From assembly GCA_021779775.1 (NCBI GenBank), contig JAJYAB010000126.1:1-5782 (forward strand): 5,782 nucleotides of DNA, in the 5' to 3' direction. The notes beneath the pieces were generated by a model. It made no database searches and was not told the DNA's origin. It saw nothing but the letters and a program-made list of their open reading frames with translations. A program made the translations under genes and the position numbers. Of the stretch, positions 1 through 5,782 are shown piece by piece. Numbering within the stretch: the stretch's first letter is position 1; every line of letters starts with the position of its first letter. The stretch is from Actinomycetes bacterium (lineage in GTDB: Bacteria > Actinomycetota > Acidimicrobiia > Acidimicrobiales > UBA8190).

Positions 1-2190
1 GAATTGGCCCGTGATGTCACCGGCTGGGACGTCCACATCGTCGAGGGGTTCCGGCGCCTGGCCCGGAGCCGTCACGGGCTGGACCCGGTGGTGGGGCCTG
101 CCGGGTTGCCGGGCATGGCGCCGGGGGATGTCGAGACATTGCTCGAATCCGAGGGGATCGTGGGCCGCCGGACCGGCACCCCGGCCGGGGGTACGCTCGA
201 CCTGCGCAGTGCCCACGGAGCAGCCCTGATCGGGTCGCCGTTCGACGAAGCATTCCACCATGCCGACCTGCGAACGGGGCGGGGGGCAGTCGGCCACTTC
301 GGCATTCCCAAGCTCCTGGTGTTCCTGTGGCGCCTGGCCAGCTACCCGGTGGTGGCGTCCACCCCGGTGGCCGTCGCCGGCTGCTCCGGTCAGAGCTTCA
401 GCTTCGACCCCACCGGCCGGTCGATCCCCCTGTTCCTGCCACCGGCGCCGACCGTGGGCAACGGGCCCGACGCTTCGGCGGCGGCCGACGACTGGACCTC
501 GGCTCTCGAGTGGCAAGTCCCCGGGCCGCTGACCACGTCCCTGCTCAAGGTGATGCGTGCGGCAGGAGCCGAGGAGGTGGCCCAGGGGGATCCCGTGGAC
601 GTGCCGTCGGCGGTGACGGTCACCGGGGCGGTGGTCGGTGTCGTCGTGCCCGAGGCCGGCCGGTTCACCACCACTTCGGCACCAACGGGTGCGTTGACGG
701 TCGGCTACTCCTATGGGTTCTCCTCGGACGTAGGCGCCGGCACGTACGACCGTGATCTGCTGGGCAGCCCACCGGCGACCGTCGATCCGGTGCAGCCCGT
801 CGTGAAGGGTGGTTCCGGGCTCGATACCACCCTGGCAGGTGCCCCGACGACGGCGACGGTCGTCATCGGTGACTCCCTGACTTACGACCGCGTAGCACCG
901 GTCGGTACTACGACCGCTCCCGTCGTCTCCTTCATGATCCAGGCCGGAGCCCAACAGCGACCGGTGATCCGGCTCGCTCCCGGTGCCACGTCGTGGGTGT
1001 TCACCGGGGGCCCCGGTGCGGAGCTGGTGCTCGACGGGCTGCTGGTGTCTGGCGTCGACATCGTCCTGCGCGGCGAGTTCGCGTCGGTCCGCATCACCGG
1101 CTGCACGCTCGATCCTGGCGGCGCGGCCGGCGGTTCCGGCGTGGGCGGGCCGCCGATCGGGGCTTCCCCGCTCGGCACGGCCGTCGATGGCGCGCCGCTG
1201 GTGCCCACCAGCGTGTTCATCGAGGCCGATCCGGCGGCACCGGCCGGATCGAGTGGTGCCATCATGGCGCTGGGCATCGACCACAGCATCGTCGGGCCGA
1301 TCCGCACCCGGTTCGGCGGCTCGGTGGAGGCCCTGTCCGTCTCCGACAGCGTCGTCCAGGCTGTCCCCACGACAACGGCCAGCGCGTACACCGCTGCCGA
1401 CGTCTACGACCCATTGCTGCTGGCGCGCGGTCTGACAGCCCATGACTCCCTCGCCTTGGCGTGGTGGCCGCAGCTGGGAGCGGCGGCGCAGAGCGCCCTC
1501 ACGACGATGACCACCGAGCCCCTGGCCGCCGTCGAGGCGGCGCTCCCCGCGTCGGTGGTGGCGGGTTTGAACTCGCTGGTTGCCGGCCCGTCGCTGTACG
1601 ACCCGACCATCTTCGCCACCGTGGCGCTCGATCCGGCCACGGCCGAGCTGGCCGCCCGGGCATCGGGTCTCGATGCTGGATCGTTGGCCCGCCTCAACCG
1701 GGGCCTCGTCGACGCATCCTTCCCCGTTGCCCTGGGACTGGCTGCACTGGCGCCGTCCGGTGCCACGGTCGAGCTGGAGCGGGTCACCGTTCTCGGACCG
1801 GTGGCCGCCCACCGGCTCGAGGCCAGTGACTCCATCCTCACCGGCTTCACCGTGGTGGACGACGTCCAGACCGGGTGCTTCCGGTTCAGCGCGGTGCCAG
1901 TAGGAAGCCAGGTGCCCCGGCAGTACGAGTCGGTGCGGCTGCCGGCTGGAGCGGCGGTGTTCACCAGCGAGCGCTTCGGCGAGCCCGGGTTCGCCCAGCT
2001 CCTCGAGGCTGTCGACGATGCCGTCGTCGGGGGCGGCCCACGAGGGTCGATCGCCACCGGCGCGGAGAACGGATCGCAGATGGGTGCGTTCAGCAAGAAC
2101 CTGGATCCGATCAAGGAACAGGCGCTCCTCATCAAATACACGGAGTACATGCCCCTGGGCCTGACTCCGGTGCTCGTCCATGTCACGTGA
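1..2190 (+). CDS. Contractile tail-like (eCIS) tail/baseplate-associated beta-helix protein, 5'-truncated
   Basis: The frame is open at the left edge (it begins E-L-A-R-D-V-T-G-W), so the TTG at nt 4 is most likely an internal Leu and the true start lies upstream. Residues are numbered here from that Leu. Visible in order: 'LARDVTGW' (1-8), which in the family as I recall it closes a tail-protein-I-like N-terminal domain; 'GSPFDEAFHHADLR' (about 77-90) and 'GIPKLLVFLWRL' (100-111); 'GYSYGFSSDVGAGTYDR' (234-250); a beta-helix from 'VVIGDSLTYD' (286-295) through 'DSVVQA' (448-453), resuming at 'LERVTVLG' (about 591-598); and a C-terminal 'GAENGSQMGAF' (686-696). Together these match a family of uncharacterised proteins encoded in extracellular contractile injection system clusters. 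A structural role at the baseplate or fibre end is inferred. Residues about 462-583 form an Ala/Leu-rich insertion. No enzyme motif or membrane segment is seen. The gene lies 35 nt upstream of the DUF6519 gene, probably in the same operon. Family assignment is fairly sure; exact role is unknown. Confidence 0.8.
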   Translation, partial: ELARDVTGWDVHIVEGFRRLARSRHGLDPVVGPAGLPGMAPGDVETLLESEGIVGRRTGTPAGGTLDLRSAHGAALIGSPFDEAFHHADLRTGRGAVGHFGIPKLLVFLWRLASYPVVASTPVAVAGCSGQSFSFDPTGRSIPLFLPPAPTVGNGPDASAAADDWTSALEWQVPGPLTTSLLKVMRAAGAEEVAQGDPVDVPSAVTVTGAVVGVVVPEAGRFTTTSAPTGALTVGYSYGFSSDVGAGTYDRDLLGSPPATVDPVQPVVKGGSGLDTTLAGAPTTATVVIGDSLTYDRVAPVGTTTAPVVSFMIQAGAQQRPVIRLAPGATSWVFTGGPGAELVLDGLLVSGVDIVLRGEFASVRITGCTLDPGGAAGGSGVGGPPIGASPLGTAVDGAPLVPTSVFIEADPAAPAGSSGAIMALGIDHSIVGPIRTRFGGSVEALSVSDSVVQAVPTTTASAYTAADVYDPLLLARGLTAHDSLALAWWPQLGAAAQSALTTMTTEPLAAVEAALPASVVAGLNSLVAGPSLYDPTIFATVALDPATAELAARASGLDAGSLARLNRGLVDASFPVALGLAALAPSGATVELERVTVLGPVAAHRLEASDSILTGFTVVDDVQTGCFRFSAVPVGSQVPRQYESVRLPAGAAVFTSERFGEPGFAQLLEAVDDAVVGGGPRGSIATGAENGSQMGAFSKNLDPIKEQALLIKYTEYMPLGLTPVLVHVT

Positions 2191-2213
2191 TGAAAACCGC
2201 CTGAGGGCGCAAG

Positions 2214-2219
2214 AGGGAG
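2214..2219 (+). promoter_or_regulatory. Ribosome binding site of the DUF6519 gene
   Basis: AGGGAG is a purine-rich Shine-Dalgarno sequence six bases before the ATG at 2226. It supports that start, as does the family-like N-terminus that follows it directly. The 35-nt gap after the upstream TGA has room for little else, and no promoter or terminator is visible in it, so co-transcription is likely. Confidence 0.75.
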
Positions 2220-2225
2220 ACGGCA

Positions 2226-5200
2226 ATGGGTAGCGATCGAGCACGGGTGAGCTTCGACCCCAGCCGCCACTGGCGACGGGTCATCGCCCAACAGGGACGG
2301 GTGAGCCTCGAAGCCGACCTGAACGAAGCCTCGGACATCGAGGCGGACATCGGCCGGCTGACGGCCCTCGACGTCGTCGGTCCGTTCGGCACGCCCGACG
2401 GTGGCTTTGGCGTCACCGCCGTCCCCCGCACAGACGGACCGGCAGGGTCCACCCCGGGCGACCTCACCATCGGGGCCGGGACCCTCTACCTCGGAGGTGA
2501 GCGACTGAGCCTGGACAACGCCGTCACGTACAGCGCCCAACCCGACTGGCTGGACCATTCGGGTGACCCCCTGTACTCGGCCCCGGCGGTCCCCGCCGAC
2601 ACGGGGAACGAGCTCGTTTACCTGCTGGCCACGGAGCAGGAGGTGTCGGCGGTGGAGGACCCGGCACTGGCCGACGTCGCCCTGGGCGGCCCGGACACGG
2701 CACAGCGCCTGCGGATCCTCCAGCGAGTGGCCCGCACCCCCACCGGCTCCGCCGTGTGCTCCGACGCCTGGACGCAGCTGGGTGCAGCATGGGAGGCGCA
2801 AGGGTGTGCTTTCGATCCGGCCACCATGGAGCTGGCGTCGACCACCAGGCTCCTGGTCACGTTCCCGAGCGAGCCGGCGGCGCCCACCCCGTGCCAGCCC
2901 GTGGCCACCGGAGGCTACGTCGGCGCCGAGAACCAGCTGTACCGGGTGGTGGTCACCGACGTGGCAAACGGCGTGCCCACCATCGTGTGGGGACCGGACG
3001 ACGCGTCGTTCCTCTACCGGGTGACGGCGGCCACCTACGACGCCACCACGACCACCACGACCGTCACGTTGGCATCCAAGCCGGTGGACAGCTTCCACTG
3101 GCCCCAGAAGGGCCAGGTCGTCGAGCTCCTGCGCGACGCGGCCGAGCTGACCAGCACCGACTACATCGCCTCGGCCGCCGGGTACGTCACACCCCTGTCG
3201 GCCAACTACGACGCTGACCGCAACACGCTCGCCCTCCAGGGCGAGCCCCCGCCCGGGTACCTCGACGCGTCGACGCCACAGCTCTATGTCCGCGTCTGGC
3301 AGGGAATGGAGACGGCTCCCTCCGGTGTGGCCACGCCGCTCGGGGACACCGGTGTGGCCGTCACGCTGACCTCGCCCGGCGGCGTGTTCCACGCCGGCGA
3401 CTTCTGGCGGTTCGCCCTCCGGCCCATCAAGCCGTCACTCGTCTACCCGGCCCGCTATCTCGAAAGCGCACAACCGCCGGACGGGCCCCGCACCTGGGCC
3501 GGCCCGCTGGCGGTCGTCGCCTGGGCCGGCGGTGTGCCGGCCGTCACCGCATGCGTCCCCGGATTCGACAGCCTGGTCGGGTCGCGCCAGGGCTCCGGCG
3601 GGTGCTGCACGGTGGAGATCAGCCCGTCCGATGTCGGTGGCGGGGCCGGGCTGCCTGCCTTTGTGGCGCGCTACGCCGGCAAGGGCCCGACGACGATCTG
3701 CTTTGCCGAGGGGACCTACACCCTGGCTGCCCCGTTGGTGCTCGGACCGGAGCACGACGGCCTGCGCCTGCGCGGTTGTGAGACTGGGGTGGTGCTGGCC
3801 GGCCCTACACAGCCCGGGCCGCCGCTCACGCTGGGATTGATCGCCATCGAGGGTGCGTCGGACGTGACGATGAGCGGTTTCACGATCGAAGTGCCCGCCG
3901 TGCCGTTCACTGCGGCACCCGGCACGTTCGCCGGCGTGGCCGACCAGAACCAGGCGTTGATGGAGGCCTACGCCAGCCAGCTCGACGTGGCCATCGGCGT
4001 GTCGATCGACGGGGCCACCAACCTGAGCGTCGACAACTGCAGCTTCGCCTTCCCCGAGCTGGGCGGTCGGAGCCGGTTTGCCGCCGGCATCTATGCGACG
4101 GCAACGGTGGAGGGCCTGTCGGTCACCGGATGCTCATTCGGCCAACCCGATGCCCCGGCCACCGTTGCGTTCGGCGACCTCACCCGGGGCACGGCCAGCG
4201 AGCCGCCGTACGACCTCACCTGCGGCATCGTGCAGGTCCCGACTCCGGCACCGGCACCCGGCGCGACACCAACACCAAGATCGAACGTCGCCGCCCGGCC
4301 AATCGCTCGCGACCGCAGTGCCCACCTGGCTGGGGTCAACCCGGCTGGGACCGTGGCGGGTGGCGTGGCTGGGACCGTGGCGGGTGGCGTGGTCCGAGCG
4401 CCGGCGACCGACCCCACGTCGCCGGGGATCGCCATACCGGTCCTGCACGATGCCGCCGTCGAGTCGTGCCTCTTCGACGGGCTGTCCGTGCCGGTGCTCA
4501 TCCTCGGCCACGTCGGGACCTGCCGCCTCGATCGCAACTCCATCCGCAACTGCTACGCCGGGGTATGGATCGCCTCCTTCGACGATACGGCGGCTGCCAC
4601 AGTCCTGAACCGCCTGGCCGTGGGGAACCCTGCGCTGTGGGCCGAACTGGTCAAGATGGGCATCAGCGCGATGCTCGACCGCATCCTCGCCATGACGTTG
4701 GCGATGGGGCAGGTACTGCCGACCCGCCCTCCGGCCGCCGCCTCGACGCCCAACCCACCCGTCGGTGGCCTGACGTTCGCTCCGTCGGCAGCGGAGCTGC
4801 AACGGGCCCAGCAGCTGTTCGCCGGATTCGTCGCTCGGTCGGCACCGCATCCTGCCTTGGCAACAGCCCGTGCAGCGGCCGCGCCGGCCACGGGTCTGCG
4901 AGCCCGCTTCCAACGTCGAGGCACCGCCCCTACTGCCACACCGGTCGCCACGACCGTCGACCTTTCGACGACGGTGGCCGCGGCGTTCGCCGGAGGAGAC
5001 CTGGGCACCATCGTCAACGCGGTGGCCCCCGCGGAGACGGGCACGGACATCATCCTTCGCTTGGAGCTGGCAGACAGCCAGATCGACGCTGTCGTGGCTG
5101 GGTCCTCCTCCGGCACCGCCGTTGCCGTCATCGACTTCAGCTCGGTGCCCGGTTCGTTGCTGCTTCACGACAACAGGATCCGCAGCCGCAACCCCCAGGG

Positions 5201-5531
5201 GCAATCCGTCCTCGTCTACCACGTGTACGAGACCACGATCACGGGCAACCTGGTGGCCAACGAGATCGTCACCCGGACGGGCGCCGCCCCCTATGTGGCG
5301 GCGGAAGCGACGGCGCACAGTCTGGTGCTGCGAACGCGTGACCACCTGGCTGTGCCCGCTGTGGCGGTGACCGGCAACGTGCTGGTCTCCCCAGCCATCC
5401 TCCCACGCCGGCCCGAATACGCGAACAGCGCTGTTCCGGCCACCCTGCAGGTATGGGACTTCCTCAACACCGTCACGGGGTATGTCGATCCCCCGGCGCC
5501 GGCCTCCGTTCACGTGGCACCGGGCGGCTGA
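2226..5531 (+). CDS. DUF6519 domain and right-handed beta-helix protein of a contractile injection system locus
   Basis: This complete 1101-residue protein starts at an ATG with a good ribosome binding site. The N-terminal 400 residues fit DUF6519 as I know it: 'FDPSRHWRRVIAQQGRVSLEADLNE' spans 10-34 with QQGRV at 22-26, then 'ELVYLL' (129-134), 'VALGGPDT' (151-158), 'GAENQLYRV' (233-241), 'IVWGPDDASF' (253-262) and 'GDFWRF' near 391-396. A 'CCTV' motif at 460-463 opens a beta-helix with repeated strand-turn units such as 'LRLRGCETG', 'VTMSGFTIE', 'LSVDNCSF' and 'LSVTGCSF'. It resumes at 'AVESCLFDG' and 'CRLDRNSIRNC', and again after about 941 ('DIILRLELADSQ', 'LLLHDNRIRS', 'TTITGNLV'). Two insertions interrupt it: a Pro/Thr/Ala stretch (about 672-735) and an Ala/Leu-rich, probably helical stretch (about 788-940). 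No signal peptide or transmembrane segment is seen, consistent with cytoplasmic particle assembly. DUF6519 beta-helix proteins occur in eCIS clusters. A fibre, spike or receptor-contact role is inference; a beta-helix enzyme such as a polysaccharide lyase is the alternative, but no catalytic motif was recognised. Confidence 0.85.
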   Translation: MGSDRARVSFDPSRHWRRVIAQQGRVSLEADLNEASDIEADIGRLTALDVVGPFGTPDGGFGVTAVPRTDGPAGSTPGDLTIGAGTLYLGGERLSLDNAVTYSAQPDWLDHSGDPLYSAPAVPADTGNELVYLLATEQEVSAVEDPALADVALGGPDTAQRLRILQRVARTPTGSAVCSDAWTQLGAAWEAQGCAFDPATMELASTTRLLVTFPSEPAAPTPCQPVATGGYVGAENQLYRVVVTDVANGVPTIVWGPDDASFLYRVTAATYDATTTTTTVTLASKPVDSFHWPQKGQVVELLRDAAELTSTDYIASAAGYVTPLSANYDADRNTLALQGEPPPGYLDASTPQLYVRVWQGMETAPSGVATPLGDTGVAVTLTSPGGVFHAGDFWRFALRPIKPSLVYPARYLESAQPPDGPRTWAGPLAVVAWAGGVPAVTACVPGFDSLVGSRQGSGGCCTVEISPSDVGGGAGLPAFVARYAGKGPTTICFAEGTYTLAAPLVLGPEHDGLRLRGCETGVVLAGPTQPGPPLTLGLIAIEGASDVTMSGFTIEVPAVPFTAAPGTFAGVADQNQALMEAYASQLDVAIGVSIDGATNLSVDNCSFAFPELGGRSRFAAGIYATATVEGLSVTGCSFGQPDAPATVAFGDLTRGTASEPPYDLTCGIVQVPTPAPAPGATPTPRSNVAARPIARDRSAHLAGVNPAGTVAGGVAGTVAGGVVRAPATDPTSPGIAIPVLHDAAVESCLFDGLSVPVLILGHVGTCRLDRNSIRNCYAGVWIASFDDTAAATVLNRLAVGNPALWAELVKMGISAMLDRILAMTLAMGQVLPTRPPAAASTPNPPVGGLTFAPSAAELQRAQQLFAGFVARSAPHPALATARAAAAPATGLRARFQRRGTAPTATPVATTVDLSTTVAAAFAGGDLGTIVNAVAPAETGTDIILRLELADSQIDAVVAGSSSGTAVAVIDFSSVPGSLLLHDNRIRSRNPQGQSVLVYHVYETTITGNLVANEIVTRTGAAPYVAAEATAHSLVLRTRDHLAVPAVAVTGNVLVSPAILPRRPEYANSAVPATLQVWDFLNTVTGYVDPPAPASVHVAPGG
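3045..3062 (+). repeat. ACC/ACG simple repeat coding six threonines
   Basis: Six consecutive Thr codons (ACC ACG ACC ACC ACG ACC) encode residues 274-279 of the DUF6519 protein, in a likely surface turn between beta strands just after 'YRVTAATYDA'. It is a short low-complexity tract, in frame, with no sign of disruption. Confidence 0.7.
4343..4390 (+). repeat. Perfect 24-bp tandem duplication inside the DUF6519 gene
   Basis: Two identical, directly adjacent 24-bp copies occupy 4343-4366 and 4367-4390, with first bases GGCTGGGACC and last bases GGTGGCGT. Because 24 is a multiple of three, the duplication stays in frame and gives AGTVAGGV twice (residues about 707-722). It lies in the low-complexity insertion of the beta-helix region. 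Identity at every base, including third positions, suggests a recent slippage event or copy-number variation rather than an old protein repeat. Confidence 0.9.
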
Positions 5532-5568
5532 CCCGGAGCGCCGCCGCGCGCGGCCGGCTTGGGGGGTT

Positions 5569-5782
5569 GTGCAGCCCGAGCAGGTCGTACCGGGGCCTCA
5601 GGCAACCGTGGCCGAGCTCTGGCCCGGGGACGTCACCGAGACGGCCCCGCCCCAGGCGCACGTGCACTGGGACGAGTCGTCGAGGACGGGGACGCCGTCG
5701 AGCGCGACGACAGAGGATCCCGGTGCCCACGGTGCCGGCACGAGCGGCATGCACGGCTGGGGGGTCAGCACCCCCGCAGCGG
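5569..5782 (+). CDS. Possible third gene, truncated at the right edge, no recognised product
   Basis: A GTG at 5569 opens a frame that runs without a stop to the window end, giving about 71 residues: VQPEQVVPGPQATVAELWPG and onward through an Asp/Glu/Thr/Pro/Gly/His-rich stretch. Of the 70 codons after the start, about 62 end in G or C, similar to the two genes upstream. The other frames here give mostly Arg/Pro-rich shadow sequence. The start is uncertain: GTG 5569 has a G-run only two bases upstream, and an alternative in-frame ATG at 5482 would overlap the DUF6519 gene by 50 nt but gives an Arg/Pro-rich leader. No domain is recognised. If real, it is co-directional with the tail-like genes and may belong to the same operon. 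It could also be chance open frame in GC-rich DNA. Confidence 0.45.
   Translation, partial: MQPEQVVPGPQATVAELWPGDVTETAPPQAHVHWDESSRTGTPSSATTEDPGAHGAGTSGMHGWGVSTPAA

Noticed and set aside
2190..2204. ATG overlapping the first gene's TGA (TGATG), suggesting a coupled small gene
   Set aside because: It encodes only MKTA before a stop and has no conserved features. It is more likely chance than a leader peptide.
1404..3392. A 662-codon open frame on the minus strand, antisense to both large genes
   Set aside because: It spans the end of one clearly coding gene, the intergenic gap and the start of another. Its product is low-complexity and Arg/Gly/Val-rich with no recognisable domain. Long antisense frames are common in GC-rich coding DNA.
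4134..5513. A 459-codon minus-strand frame and an overlapping 403-codon plus-strand frame (4130-5341) over the DUF6519 gene
   Set aside because: Both give Arg/Gly-rich products without motifs, while the frame of the DUF6519 gene shows continuous beta-helix patterning in the same stretch.
5543..5554. Perfect 12-bp palindrome GCCGCGCGCGGC just after the DUF6519 stop, considered as a terminator or operator
   Set aside because: It has no loop and no following T-run, so it is not an intrinsic terminator. Short GC palindromes arise easily at this base composition, and a binding site cannot be argued from one copy.
5473..5754. Minus-strand 93-codon frame at the right end
   Set aside because: The product is Arg/Pro-rich shadow sequence. 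The +1 plus-strand frame in the same region has better third-position composition.
1..5782. tRNA, rRNA, CRISPR array, insertion sequence or attachment site
   Set aside because: I saw no spaced repeats, transposase motifs, terminal inverted repeats or structured RNA sequence. The window is almost entirely protein-coding.

Overview
This window is GC-rich and carries two large, co-directional, nearly adjacent plus-strand genes with a third partial reading frame at the right edge. The strong G/C preference at third codon positions, the TGA stops and the Ala/Gly/Val/Pro-rich proteins suggest an actinobacterium or another high-GC bacterium. No taxonomic marker is present, so this is only a compositional impression.

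Layout: (1) nt 1-2190 is the 3' part of a gene already open at the left edge. Its product matches, from memory of the family, a large tail/baseplate-associated protein found in contractile phage-tail-like (extracellular contractile injection system, eCIS) loci. It has the tail end of a tail-protein-I-like N-terminus, a family core with 'PFD...ADLR' and 'IPK..VFLWRL' segments, a 'YSYGFSSDVGAG.Y' segment, a parallel beta-helix, and a conserved 'GAENGSQMGAF' C-terminus. (2) A 35-nt gap holds a good ribosome binding site. (3) nt 2226-5531 is a complete 1101-residue protein with an N-terminal DUF6519-type domain followed by a right-handed beta-helix, also a typical eCIS-cluster protein. (4) nt 5532-5782 holds no terminator or RNA gene that I can see. 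It carries a +1-frame reading frame that runs off the right edge with coding-like third positions but no recognisable product.

Interpretation: the two large genes are probably part of one operon building the distal end of a contractile injection particle (baseplate periphery, spike or fibre). No sheath, tube, ATPase, gpJ-like baseplate or toxin gene lies inside the window, so the assignment rests on these two families alone. The most unusual points are large Ala/Leu-rich, probably helical insertions that interrupt the beta-helix in both proteins, a Pro/Thr/Ala low-complexity insertion in the second protein containing a perfect 24-bp tandem duplication, and the unassigned downstream frame.
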